Shown here: positions 1-8,228 of the stretch, piece by piece | Position numbering within the stretch: the first letter of the stretch is position 1 | Layout of the letters: every line of letters begins with the position of its first letter | Source: Pseudomonas resinovorans NBRC 106553 | Lineage (GTDB): Bacteria > Pseudomonadota > Gammaproteobacteria > Pseudomonadales > Pseudomonadaceae | DNA: 64,000 nucleotides | Assembly (NCBI RefSeq): GCF_000412695.1 | Contig: NC_021499.1 | Coordinates: forward strand, 4,526,001-4,590,000 | Reading direction: 5' to 3' | The notes under the pieces: model-generated | Seen by the model: the letters and a program-made list of their open reading frames with translations, nothing else | The model's database searches: none | Told to the model about the DNA's origin: nothing | Translations under genes and position numbers: made by a program

Positions 1-288
1 AACGCCACCACCTTCTCCCCGCCCGGCGGCGAGGTGAAGGTCAGCCTGCTCGGCGAAGGCGCGGAAGTCCTGCTGCGGGTGGAGGACCAGGGCCCGGGCA
101 TCGGGGAAGCCGAGCTGGAGCGTCTGTTCGAGCGTTTCTACAGCCAGGGCAACCCCCAGGGCGCTGGGCTCGGCCTGGCCATCGTGCAGATGATCGCCAC
201 CCGCCTGGGCGGCGGCATCGCCCTGTACAACCGCGAAGGCGGCGGGCTCTGCGCCGAGCTGAAACTGCCCCGACGCGCCCCCACCTGA
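1..288 (+). CDS. Sensor histidine kinase, C-terminal fragment (partial at 5' end)
   Basis: The reading frame is open from the first base, so the gene begins outside the window. The 95 visible residues are the ATP-binding (HATPase_c) half of a two-component sensor kinase. They open on the N-box asparagine (NATTFSPPGG), then show a G1 box (DQGPGIG), an F box (LFERFY) and a G2 box (GAGLGLAIV). This domain binds ATP and phosphorylates the kinase's own histidine, which lies upstream together with any sensor and membrane segments. The response regulator is not seen and is presumably also upstream. The family is clear; the signal sensed cannot be told. Confidence 0.9.
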   Translation, partial: NATTFSPPGGEVKVSLLGEGAEVLLRVEDQGPGIGEAELERLFERFYSQGNPQGAGLGLAIVQMIATRLGGGIALYNREGGGLCAELKLPRRAPT

Positions 289-382
289 GCCCGGGACGAC
301 ACCTGCACGCGGGTTCCCCGGCGTGTGCCGGCACGGCTAGGCTGCTACCTTCTCAAGCCACTCTCGACATTGGACGGTGATC

Positions 383-1297
383 GTGGACAGGTTCCAGGAG
401 ATGAAGGTGCTGCTGGCCGTGGCCGAGGCGGAAAGCTTCGCCGGCGGGGCGAAACTGATGGGCATGTCGCCGCCGAGCGTGACCCGCGTGATCGCGGGCC
501 TGGAGCAGCGCCTGGGTACCCTGCTGCTGGCACGCAGCACACGCAGCCTGCGGCTCACCGAAGCGGGTCAGCGCTACGTGGAGGACTGCCGGCGCATCCT
601 GCTGGACCTGGAGGAAGCGGAAGAACTGGCGGCCGGCAGCAGCATCCGTCCACGGGGCAACCTGACGGTGACCGCCCCGGTGATGTTCGGCGAGCTGTTC
701 CTGATCCCGCTGATCACCGCCTACCTCGCCGAGCATCCGGAGGTTGCGGTCAACGCGCTGCTGGTGGATCGCCTGGTGAACATCATCGACGAAGGCGTGG
801 ACATTGCCGTGCGCATCGGCCAGTTGCCGGAAACCGGCCTCCAGGCGCTGAAGGTGGGGCAGATCCGCCCGGTGATCTGCGCCGCACCAGCCTACCTCGA
901 CCAGGTCGGTCGCCCCCAACACCCAGAGGACCTGCGGGACGCGCCGGTGGTGATGTCCTCCGCCAGCAGCCTGCTCACCGACTGGCAGTTCGTAGTTCCC
1001 GACGGCGCCCTCACCCTGCGTCCCCAACCCCGGCTGCTGGTCAGCTCCAACCAGGCGGCGATCAATGCCGCGCGCCTGGGCTGGGGCTATACGCGGGTCC
1101 TTTCCTACCAGGTCGCCGAGTCCGTGGCCAAGGGCGAGCTGGAGATAGTCCTGGAGGCCTTCGGTACCACGCCGCTGCCGGTGCATATCCTCTACCAGGG
1201 CGGCAGGCGGGTCCCCGCCAAGGTGCGCACCTTCGTCGATTTCTGCGCCGCGCGCTTCCTCGCCGACCCGGCGCTGCACGCCGCCGGGCGGCCCTAG
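383..1297 (+). CDS. LysR-family transcriptional regulator (first of a tandem pair)
   Basis: A LysR-type regulator of about 304 residues. The N-terminal winged helix-turn-helix covers roughly residues 1-60 (MDRFQEMKVLLAVAEAESF at the start) and is followed by the effector-binding domain. It resembles the CrgA/AaeR-like subgroup of LysR proteins. GTG at 383 is preferred because it gives the usual MDRFQEM start; an in-frame GTG at 377 would add two residues. The next gene, another LysR, begins 3 bases after the stop, so the two are co-transcribed. Likely targets are the glutathione transferase and redox fusion just downstream, but no operator was identified. Confidence 0.85.
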   Translation: MDRFQEMKVLLAVAEAESFAGGAKLMGMSPPSVTRVIAGLEQRLGTLLLARSTRSLRLTEAGQRYVEDCRRILLDLEEAEELAAGSSIRPRGNLTVTAPVMFGELFLIPLITAYLAEHPEVAVNALLVDRLVNIIDEGVDIAVRIGQLPETGLQALKVGQIRPVICAAPAYLDQVGRPQHPEDLRDAPVVMSSASSLLTDWQFVVPDGALTLRPQPRLLVSSNQAAINAARLGWGYTRVLSYQVAESVAKGELEIVLEAFGTTPLPVHILYQGGRRVPAKVRTFVDFCAARFLADPALHAAGRP

Positions 1298-1300
1298 CCC

Positions 1301-2203
1301 ATGAGCCGCTACCGCGAGATGCAGGTATTCCAGCAGGTGGCGCAGGCGGGCAGCCTCGCCGCGGCGGCGCGGGACCTGAACCTCTCGCCCGCGACCGTCA
1401 TGCGCACCCTGGCGGCACTGGAAGCTCGACTGAACACCCCATTGCTGGAGCGCGGCCCGCGCGGCGTCAGCCTGAACCCCGCCGGCGAACAGTTCGCCGC
1501 CAGCTGCCGGCACATCCTCCAGCAGACCGAGGAAGCCGAGCGTTCCGCCGCCGGCCTGCACGCCAACCCCGCCGGGCAGCTCAATGTCGCGTTGCCCTTG
1601 CTGATGGCCGATCAGTTGTTCACGCCCATCGCCCTGGATTACCTGGCGGCCTATCCCGACGTGCAGTTGGTCACCCATGCCCGCGAAGGCATTCCGAAAC
1701 TCCTCGAAGAGGGCCTGGATGTCGCCCTCGTCGTCGGCCCGCTACCGGACTCCTCCGGCTTCGCCATACCGCTGGGGAGCGTAACGCCGATGGTCTGCGG
1801 CTCGCCCGGCTACCTGGCGCAATGGGGGCGCCCGGAAACCCCGGACGACATCCGCGCACACCGCACCGTGGTGGCGACGTCCTCCGGCCACGTGGCCGAA
1901 TGGCGCTTTCGCGGCGACCGCGCAGCGAGGCTGGTGAAACCCAGGCCCGCACTGACCTGCACCACCCAGCGCGGGGCCATCCGCGCTGCCGCCCTGGGGC
2001 TGGGCCTGACCCGCTGCATGAGTTACGAGGCGCACCAGGAACTCCAGGCTGGCCTGCTCGAACCGGTGCTGGACGGCTTCGCCGGCGCGGGCCTGCCGGC
2101 GCTGCTGCTCTATCGCGAAGGCCGCCGCGCGGCGGCGCGGGTGCGCACCTTCATCGACTTCGTGGTGCCCCGACTGCGCGCCCACCCGGCCTTCCGCGAT
2201 TGA
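1301..2203 (+). CDS. LysR-family transcriptional regulator (second of a tandem pair)
   Basis: A 300-residue LysR regulator with the helix-turn-helix at residues 1-60 ([19 protein letters not shown]) and a periplasmic-binding-protein-like effector domain after it. It starts 3 bases after the stop of the preceding LysR gene and is clearly its paralog. Both have the same domain lengths, the same pattern of a [13 protein letters not shown] recognition helix, and a matching end (VRTFIDF near the C-terminus). The upstream bases contain no strong ribosome binding site, so translation may be coupled to the first gene. The function of the pair is unknown. The glutathione transferase 160 bases downstream on the same strand is the natural target candidate. 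Confidence 0.85.
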   Translation: MSRYREMQVFQQVAQAGSLAAAARDLNLSPATVMRTLAALEARLNTPLLERGPRGVSLNPAGEQFAASCRHILQQTEEAERSAAGLHANPAGQLNVALPLLMADQLFTPIALDYLAAYPDVQLVTHAREGIPKLLEEGLDVALVVGPLPDSSGFAIPLGSVTPMVCGSPGYLAQWGRPETPDDIRAHRTVVATSSGHVAEWRFRGDRAARLVKPRPALTCTTQRGAIRAAALGLGLTRCMSYEAHQELQAGLLEPVLDGFAGAGLPALLLYREGRRAAARVRTFIDFVVPRLRAHPAFRD

Positions 2204-2363
2204 GCCCTCGGCGAAGCACTCTTCCGGAAAACGAAATTATGGATTGCCCAAGGTGGCGATTCTGCTTGGCCGCGAGTGGGCGCAGCATGAACCCATCAGC
2301 GCGAACACCCCGATGCGGTCCGATTCGGCGCTGAACCCCTCAACCCGATCCGGAGCCCCGACC

Positions 2364-2993
2364 ATGTCCCAAGCCGCCATCAAACTCTATCGTCATCCGC
2401 TGTCCGGCCACGCCCATCGCGTCGAGCTACTGCTCGCCCTGCTGGAGCTGCCCACCGAACTGGTCTTCGTCGACCTGGCCAAAGGTGCGCACAAGCAGGC
2501 GGACTTCCTGGCCATCAACCCCTTCGGGCAGGTCCCGGTGATCGACGACAACGGCACCCTGGTCAGCGACTCCAACGCCATCCTCGTCTACCTGGCGAAG
2601 ACGTACGGCAACGGCCGCTGGCTGCCGGAGGAACCCCTTGCCGCTGCCCGCGTTCAACGTTGGCTCTCGGTCGCCGCCGGCCAGGTGGCCTACGGCCCCG
2701 CCGCCGCACGGCTGATCACGGTGTTCGGCGCCTCGTTCAATGCCGATGAAGTCATCACCCGTGCCCACGCCCTGCTCAAGGTCATGGACGGCGAGCTGGC
2801 CAGGAGCCCCTTCCTGGCGGGCGACGCGCCGAGCATCGCCGATGTGTCGAACTACGCCTACATCGCCCATGCCCCGGAAGGCAACGTGTCGCTGGAGGAC
2901 TACCCTAACGTGCGTGCCTGGCTGCAACGGATCGAAGCGCTTCCCGGCTTCGTCCCCATGCAACGTACCGCCGCTGGCCTGCAAGCGAACTGA
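2364..2993 (+). CDS. Glutathione S-transferase family protein
   Basis: A 209-residue soluble protein with the two-domain glutathione transferase layout. The N-terminal thioredoxin-like domain (about 1-78) has [14 protein letters not shown] at the glutathione site, [11 protein letters not shown] with the cis-proline, and [10 protein letters not shown], the usual glutamyl-binding Ser-Asn motif. A helical C-terminal domain follows. The ATG at 2364 is chosen because the open frame upstream (from 2244) does not look like a transferase. It is not maleylacetoacetate isomerase, since the SSCxxR-type motif of MaiA is absent. It probably conjugates or reduces an electrophile together with the redox fusion that follows 52 bases later. 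Confidence 0.88.
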   Translation: MSQAAIKLYRHPLSGHAHRVELLLALLELPTELVFVDLAKGAHKQADFLAINPFGQVPVIDDNGTLVSDSNAILVYLAKTYGNGRWLPEEPLAAARVQRWLSVAAGQVAYGPAAARLITVFGASFNADEVITRAHALLKVMDGELARSPFLAGDAPSIADVSNYAYIAHAPEGNVSLEDYPNVRAWLQRIEALPGFVPMQRTAAGLQAN

Positions 2994-3045
2994 GCAAGCG
3001 ACCCGCCGTCGGGAATACCCGGCGGCCCGCCGAGGAGCGCCAACC

Positions 3046-5103
3046 ATGGAACACCTCCCCAAGCACCGCCACTCGCCTTGGCATCCCGGCGAAAAAATGC
3101 TCCAGGAACTGCTCGGCGTGTCCGAGCGGATGGAGGTGGCCGGGCAGAAGGTCATCCGCGACTACATGCCCGACCAGCACCGCGACTTCTACCACCAGCT
3201 GCCGTTCATGGTCGTCGGCGCGGTGGACGCCGAGAACCGGCCCTGGGCGACCCTGCTGGAGGGGCCGGAAGGCTTCGTCAGCTCCCCGGACCCACGGCAG
3301 CTGCTGATCGAGTCGCGGCCCGACAACCAGGACCCGGCCGCTGCGGGCCTGCAGGCGGGCCAGGCGATCGGCATGCTCGGCATCGAACTGCACACGCGCC
3401 GGCGCAACCGCATCAACGGCGTGATCCGGCAGGCCTCGGCCGATGGCCTTGAAGTCCAGGTCGAGCACTCCTTCGGCAACTGCCCCAAATACATCCAGCT
3501 GCGGGCGTACACCCGCGTTGCGGAGCACGCCAGGGACCAGGGACAGCGCCTGGACTTCACCGCCCTGGACGCCCGGACCGCCGGGATGATCGCCCAGGCC
3601 GACACCTTCTTCATCGCCAGCTATGTCGATCTCGACCCGCAGCATCGCTCCGTGGACGTCTCCCATCGCGGCGGCCGCCCCGGCTTCGTCAAGGTCGAAG
3701 GCAATCGCCTGACCATCCCCGACTACGCCGGCAACCTGCACTTCAACACCCTGGGCAACCTCAAGGTCAATCCGTTGGCGGGGCTGCTCTTCGTCGACTT
3801 CGCCAGCGGCGATATGCTGCAACTCAGTGGGCGTGCGGAGCTGGTCCTGGACAGCCCGATGATCGCGGCCTTCGAGGGCGCCGAGCGCCTCTGGACCTTC
3901 GACGTGGAGCGAGTGGTGCTGCGCCCCGCCGCCCTGTCGATCCGCTGGGCCTTCCACGAATACGCCCCCACCAGCCTGATGACCGGCACCTGGGCCGAAG
4001 CCGACCAGCGCCTGAAGCAGGCCGAACAGCGCCGGCAATGGCACCCCTGGCAAGTGGTCAGCCTGCACCAGGAAAGCAGGGACATCCGCTCCTTCGTCCT
4101 CCAGCCCCTGGACCAGGCAGCGGTGCCCTTCGCACCGGGGCAACACCTGCCCATGCGTCTGCGCACAGGCGCCGGCGAAGAGCCTCTGGTGAGGACCTAC
4201 AGCGTCTCCAGCGCGCCGTCCGATGGGCACATCCGCATCAGCGTCAAGGCGCAGGGCAAGGCCTCGCGCCACCTCCACGACAACGTGCGGGTGGGCGACA
4301 TCCTCGACGTCCGCCCGCCGCTCGGCAGCTTCACGCTGAAGAGCGATTCCACCCGACCCGTGGTGCTGATCGGCGCGGGCGTGGGTATCACGCCGTTGCT
4401 CTCCATGCTCCGTGAACTGGTCGGGCAGAACGGAGCGCAACCGCAACGCCAGGTCCATCTGTTCCAGGGTGCAAGAACCCTGGAGGACCTGCCCTTCCAG
4501 GAAGAACTCAAGGAGCTGGCACAACGGGCCGCCGGCCGGCTGCACATCCACCGCGCGTTGAGCAGCCCCGGCGAGGGGGCCGTGCTTGGCCGCGACTACG
4601 ACGTGCCCGGCCGCCTCGGCTTCGCCCAGGTCCAGGCCCGGCTGAACCTGGACGACTACGACTTCTACCTCTGCGGCCCGGCCAGCTTCACCCAGGACAT
4701 GTACGACGGACTGCGGGCAGTGAACATTGCCGATGGGCGCATTCACGCCGAAGCGTTCGGCCCCTCGACCCTCCACCGCCAGACCGACGAACAGCAGCCG
4801 GTCCGGGTCCAGCCACCGGCGGCCAGCGCGGCGGTGCCGGTGTATTTCTCGGCGTCGGCCAGGGAAGCCCGCTGGACACCGGGCAGCGGCAGCCTGCTGG
4901 AGCTGGCGGAAAGCCGTGGCCTGACGCCGGATTTCAGCTGCCGTGGCGGCTCCTGCGGAACCTGCAGGACCCGGCGCATCAGCGGCAAGGTGCACTACCC
5001 CAACCCTCCGGCGGAAATGCCGGAGGAGGACGAGGTCCTGATCTGCTGCGCGGTGCCGGCGGAAGATGAGGACGGTATCCAGCCTCTGGTCCTTGATCTC
5101 TAG
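3046..5103 (+). CDS. PNPOx-like / ferredoxin-reductase / 2Fe-2S ferredoxin fusion oxidoreductase
   Basis: A 685-residue cytoplasmic flavoprotein with four modules in one chain. Residues about 40-330 are a pyridoxamine-phosphate-oxidase-like split-barrel (FMN) domain. From about 340 there is an FAD-binding barrel with RTYSVSS near residue 383, then an NAD(P)-binding domain with IGAGVGITP near residue 442. At the end is a plant-type 2Fe-2S domain with cysteines 632, 637 and 640 (CX4CX2C) and a fourth at 667 or 668. The arrangement implies electron flow from NAD(P)H through FAD and the iron-sulfur cluster to the split-barrel domain. The ATG at 3046 has GAGGAG upstream. It follows the glutathione transferase by 52 bases. 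The substrate is unknown. Confidence 0.88.
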   Translation: MEHLPKHRHSPWHPGEKMLQELLGVSERMEVAGQKVIRDYMPDQHRDFYHQLPFMVVGAVDAENRPWATLLEGPEGFVSSPDPRQLLIESRPDNQDPAAAGLQAGQAIGMLGIELHTRRRNRINGVIRQASADGLEVQVEHSFGNCPKYIQLRAYTRVAEHARDQGQRLDFTALDARTAGMIAQADTFFIASYVDLDPQHRSVDVSHRGGRPGFVKVEGNRLTIPDYAGNLHFNTLGNLKVNPLAGLLFVDFASGDMLQLSGRAELVLDSPMIAAFEGAERLWTFDVERVVLRPAALSIRWAFHEYAPTSLMTGTWAEADQRLKQAEQRRQWHPWQVVSLHQESRDIRSFVLQPLDQAAVPFAPGQHLPMRLRTGAGEEPLVRTYSVSSAPSDGHIRISVKAQGKASRHLHDNVRVGDILDVRPPLGSFTLKSDSTRPVVLIGAGVGITPLLSMLRELVGQNGAQPQRQVHLFQGARTLEDLPFQEELKELAQRAAGRLHIHRALSSPGEGAVLGRDYDVPGRLGFAQVQARLNLDDYDFYLCGPASFTQDMYDGLRAVNIADGRIHAEAFGPSTLHRQTDEQQPVRVQPPAASAAVPVYFSASAREARWTPGSGSLLELAESRGLTPDFSCRGGSCGTCRTRRISGKVHYPNPPAEMPEEDEVLICCAVPAEDEDGIQPLVLDL

Positions 5104-5118
5104 CGAGGTGGTCGTGCC

Positions 5119-5361
5119 ATGAACAGAGAGGATTTCAGCACTTCGGTGCACCAGGGCAGCGCGCGCTGGAACGACGCGGCAACAGCGAACGACCAGCCAG
5201 ACGTGCCTTGCCAGGGCGCGGAATGGGAAGCGGGCTACCTGCTGCCCCAGTGGCTTTCGGCGCCCGACTGCCGGATCGCTACGGCGCGGCCCTCGGCACC
5301 CGGCTGGCTGCGCCGCTTGCTGCGCAAGGCCCCCGCCCCGGCTCCATGGCCGAGCCGGTAG
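5119..5361 (+). CDS. Small hypothetical protein
   Basis: An 80-residue open frame 15 bases after the redox fusion, with a GAGGTGG ribosome-binding-like stretch before its ATG. The protein is proline-, alanine- and arginine-rich at its C-terminus, with no signal peptide, membrane segment or motif that I recognise. The spacing and Shine-Dalgarno match favour a real third gene of the GST/oxidoreductase operon. Chance open frames are common at this GC content, however, and it ends just before the convergent MFS gene, so it may not be translated. Confidence 0.4.
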   Translation: MNREDFSTSVHQGSARWNDAATANDQPDVPCQGAEWEAGYLLPQWLSAPDCRIATARPSAPGWLRRLLRKAPAPAPWPSR

Positions 5362-5378
5362 GGGACGCGACGACACAA

Positions 5379-6725
5379 TCAACCGGCCGTGGGCTCCACG
5401 GCCTTCTCGGCCACCAGGCCACTGGCGGCCGAGCGCTGCCAGAGGAACACCAGGATGGCCGCGGCGCCCACCAGGCCCGGCAGCGCAAACGCCAGGAAGC
5501 TCGCCTGGAGCGGCAGTTGCGCGGCGTGCAGCGCGCCGCCCAGCAACGGGCCGATGATGGCGCCGATGCGACCGATGCCCATGGCCCAGCCAAGCCCGGT
5601 GGAGCGGATGTGCGCCGGGTAGAACTGCACGGTGCAGGCGTTGGCCAGGATTTGGGTGCCTATGGTGCAGGCGCCGGCCACGCCAATCAGCAGGTACAGC
5701 ACCGGCAGCGGCGACTTCAGCGCCAGCAGGCTGAGGGACAGCGCACCGACGGTGAAGAAGGCGAACAGCACGCGGCCGAGGCCGATGCGATCCCCCAGCC
5801 AGCCACCGCCAATGGCGCCGAAGATGGCGCCGAAGTTCAGCACCAGCAGGAACGCCAGGCTGGAGTTGAGCCCGTAGCCGGCGCTGTTCATCAGCTTCGG
5901 CAGCCAGGAACCCAGGGCGTAGACCATCAGCAGGCAGCAGAAGAACGCCAGCCAGAGCATCAGGGTGCTCAGCGTGCGTCCGTCATGGAAGAGCTGGGAG
6001 ATGGCCACCTTGCCCGCCTGCCCCTTGGCCAGGAGCAACCGGTCGGCACCGTCGGGACGGTAGTCTGGCGCGGCTTGCGCCAGCAACGCCCGCGCCTGCT
6101 CGGAGCGGCCCTGGCGGGCGAGGAAGTTGATCGACTCCGGCAGCTGGCGTACCAGCAGCGGCAGCACCAGCAGCGGCACCACTGCGACGAAGAACACCGA
6201 CTGCCAGCCCCAGGCCGGCATCAGCAGCATGCCCAACCCGGCGGAGAGCATGCCGCCCACCGAGTAGCCACTGAACATGATGGCCACCAGCGTGCTGCGG
6301 ATCTTCTTCGGCGCGTACTCGTTCATCAGCGCCACCACGTTGGGCATGACGCCGCCGATGCCGAGGCCGGCGATGAAGCGGCAGACCGCGAACTCCTCGG
6401 GCGTGCGCGCGAAGCCGTTGACCAGCGTGAAGCAGCTGAACAGGATCACGCAGGTCATGATGGTCTTGCGCCGGCCGATCCGGTCCGACAAGGGGCCGAA
6501 GAACAGCGCGCCCAGCATCATCCCCACCAGCGCGCAGCTGCCGAGCAGGCCGGCCTGGAGCGCGCTGAGGTTCCAGGCCTGCATCAGCGCGGGCAGTACC
6601 ACGCCGTAGATGACCAGGTCATAGCCGTCGAAAATGATGATCAGCGCGCACCAGAACAGCACGCGCCCGTGGAAGGCATTGAAGCGGGCCCCGTCGAGCA
6701 GGGCGGAAACGTCGATGGTACGCAT
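5379..6725 (-). CDS. MFS transporter, aromatic acid:H+ symporter type
   Basis: A 448-residue inner-membrane protein with about 12 transmembrane segments. It carries the marks of the aromatic-acid:H+ symporter branch (PcaK/BenK-like): IIFDGYDLVIYG in the first segment and GPLSDRIGRRK in the loop after the second. It lies 73 bases downstream of nahG on the same strand, which suggests import of salicylate or a related aromatic acid for that hydroxylase. A GC-rich hairpin between them (6756-6783) may lower its expression relative to nahG. The start at 6725 gives the usual cytoplasmic N-terminus MRTIDVSALLD. The substrate is inferred from the neighbour only. Confidence 0.88.
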   Translation of the reverse strand: MRTIDVSALLDGARFNAFHGRVLFWCALIIIFDGYDLVIYGVVLPALMQAWNLSALQAGLLGSCALVGMMLGALFFGPLSDRIGRRKTIMTCVILFSCFTLVNGFARTPEEFAVCRFIAGLGIGGVMPNVVALMNEYAPKKIRSTLVAIMFSGYSVGGMLSAGLGMLLMPAWGWQSVFFVAVVPLLVLPLLVRQLPESINFLARQGRSEQARALLAQAAPDYRPDGADRLLLAKGQAGKVAISQLFHDGRTLSTLMLWLAFFCCLLMVYALGSWLPKLMNSAGYGLNSSLAFLLVLNFGAIFGAIGGGWLGDRIGLGRVLFAFFTVGALSLSLLALKSPLPVLYLLIGVAGACTIGTQILANACTVQFYPAHIRSTGLGWAMGIGRIGAIIGPLLGGALHAAQLPLQASFLAFALPGLVGAAAILVFLWQRSAASGLVAEKAVEPTAG

Positions 6726-6755
6726 GGCATGGCTCTTCTTGTCGTTGTTATAGAG

Positions 6756-6783
6756 CCGGGGCGGCCAGCTTGGGCCGCCCCGG
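6756..6783 (-). terminator. GC-rich hairpin between nahG and the MFS gene
   Basis: A perfect 11-bp stem (CCGGGGCGGCC with its complement) around a 6-base loop, directly after the nahG stop on the minus strand. The following bases have no strong U-run, so it is either a weak terminator/attenuator or a hairpin protecting the nahG mRNA 3' end. Confidence 0.55.
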
Positions 6784-6798
6784 AAGAACGTCGCAGGA

Positions 6799-8088
6799 TC
6801 AGGCGCAGGTTCTGCGGGTCTGCCAGCCCAGGCGGGCGCGGGCTTCCGCCACGTCGGCGTCCAGGTCGTGATTCCACAGCCAGTCGAAACGGCTGGCCAG
6901 GGTGGCGCCGAGGGCCTGCTCGTCGTCGCCCACGGCGGCATCGCGCAGTTCGTAGAGCTCCCCCGCCTCGAAGGAGGTGCGCTGCACGAGGCAGGCGCGG
7001 GGTCGGCGCAGGGCGTCGTAGGCCGCCAGCAGCTCGCCGAGGTTGTCCTGGGTCGCTTGCGGGTCGCCCAGCAGACGGGCGAGGAAGTAGGCATCTTCCA
7101 GCCCCTGCCCGGCACCGGCGCCCTGGTGCGGCAGCATGGCGTGGGCCGCGTCGCCGATCAGCGCCACACGGCCATGCACGTAGCCGGGCAGCTCGGCCAG
7201 GTCGTGCAGCGCCCAGCAGGTTGGCGCCGGGATGCATTCCAGCAGCACCCGCGCGGCAGCGCCCCAGCCGGCGAAGGCGTCGAGCATCTCGGCCTGGCTG
7301 GTTTCGCGGACCCAGGGGGCGTCCTCGGGCCAGGTGGGTTCGGCGCTGCTGCGGTCGGACACGAAGGCCACCACGTTGATGAGACGGCCCTGTTTCACCG
7401 GGAAGGTGAGGATGTGGCCGTCGAGGCCGAGGTACATCTGCGGCACGTCCACCAGGTGCTCGTCGATACCGGCGGCGCGATAGGCGTCGCGCAGTTGCCG
7501 GCTGTCGATCAGGCCACGGTAGGCGCAAGTCCCGCTGAAGCGCGGGGCGGCCGGCTCGGCACCGATGCCGTCCAGCACATGGTTGCGAATGGCGGACTTG
7601 ATGCCATCGGCGGCGATCAGCAGGTCGCCCCGGTATTCGCTGCCATCGGTGAAGCGCACGCAGGCCTCAGGGCCCTGCTGCTCCACGCTGACGGCGCGCT
7701 TGTTGAAGCGCGCGACACCCGCAGGCAGGCGGCTGGCCAGCACGTCGAGGAAGTCCGCCCGGTGTACCGAAGACTGGCCCACGCCCGCCGCCACGCTGGC
7801 GCCGAGGTAGCCGGCATCGCTGCCGCGGCGCCATTCGAACCAGATGTCCTGCCAGGGTTCCGGGGTCCGGTCGGCAACCTCGCCGTAGGGCTCGGCCAGC
7901 CCGAGGCCGGCGATGGCGCGAACGGCGTTGGCGCCGAAGGAAACCCCCGCGCCCACCTCGCCAAAGGCCGGAGCGGACTCGAAGAGCTGTACATCGAGAT
8001 GGGCGTGGCGGCACAGGTCCAGTGCCAGGGCGACGCCGGAGATACCGCCGCCGATGATGCCGACGCGCAAGGCAGGCTTCTTGCTCAT
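6799..8088 (-). CDS. nahG: Salicylate 1-hydroxylase (salicylate 1-monooxygenase)
   Basis: A 429-residue FAD-dependent aromatic monooxygenase. The sequence is very close to plasmid-type NahG of P. putida as I remember it. It starts with a GGGISGVALAL dinucleotide fold (residues 10-20) and later has the GDAAHAMLPHQGAGAGQG FAD-ribityl motif and the RPRAC C-terminal helix. It converts salicylate, NADH and oxygen to catechol and CO2 in the cytoplasm. The start at 8088 gives MSKKPALRV; an ATG at 8100 would add four residues, and neither has a strong ribosome binding site. The divergent nahR and the operator between them indicate salicylate induction. No catechol-cleavage genes are in the window. 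Confidence 0.94.
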   Translation of the reverse strand: MSKKPALRVGIIGGGISGVALALDLCRHAHLDVQLFESAPAFGEVGAGVSFGANAVRAIAGLGLAEPYGEVADRTPEPWQDIWFEWRRGSDAGYLGASVAAGVGQSSVHRADFLDVLASRLPAGVARFNKRAVSVEQQGPEACVRFTDGSEYRGDLLIAADGIKSAIRNHVLDGIGAEPAAPRFSGTCAYRGLIDSRQLRDAYRAAGIDEHLVDVPQMYLGLDGHILTFPVKQGRLINVVAFVSDRSSAEPTWPEDAPWVRETSQAEMLDAFAGWGAAARVLLECIPAPTCWALHDLAELPGYVHGRVALIGDAAHAMLPHQGAGAGQGLEDAYFLARLLGDPQATQDNLGELLAAYDALRRPRACLVQRTSFEAGELYELRDAAVGDDEQALGATLASRFDWLWNHDLDADVAEARARLGWQTRRTCA

Positions 8089-8177
8089 GTTCGTACCCAT
8101 GATGGTGTTGTTGTTGGAGTGGAACCATCATGGAGAACGCAGGAATATTGATAAATACAGCGACCTGCATACAGACT

Positions 8178-8192
8178 ATTACGAGTGTGAAT
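8178..8192 (-). promoter_or_regulatory. Candidate NahR operator for nahG
   Basis: On the minus strand this reads ATTCACACTCGTAAT. The NahR site in nah and sal promoters is described as TTCA-N6-TGAT within ATTCACGCTNNTGAT; this copy differs at two of the fixed positions. It sits about 90-104 bases upstream of the nahG start and 37-51 bases upstream of nahR, which suits activation of nahG and autoregulation of nahR. An AT-rich stretch (TATTTATCAATATT on the minus strand, 8143-8156) downstream could hold the nahG -10. Confidence 0.6.
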
Positions 8193-8228
8193 ATTCCTGC
8201 CGCCCTGCACGCCCCCACGAGACGCCCC

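Noticed and set aside
325..2334. Long + strand open frame of 669 codons over the two LysR genes
   Set aside because: It lies out of frame over two clear LysR genes, is rich in Pro/Arg/Gly, has no motif and is a by-product of high GC.
2364..2993. Maleylacetoacetate isomerase (maiA) to complete the hmg pathway
   Set aside because: The N-terminal SSCxxR-type motif of MaiA is absent and the gene is 8 kb from hmgA-fahA; it reads as a general glutathione transferase.
2905..5382. 825-codon minus frame opposite the redox fusion
   Set aside because: Antisense shadow of a gene with clear FAD and 2Fe-2S motifs; no recognisable domain or ribosome binding site.
5208..7379. 723-codon + frame opposite the MFS and nahG genes
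   Set aside because: Gln/His/Ala-rich shadow of two convincing genes on the other strand.
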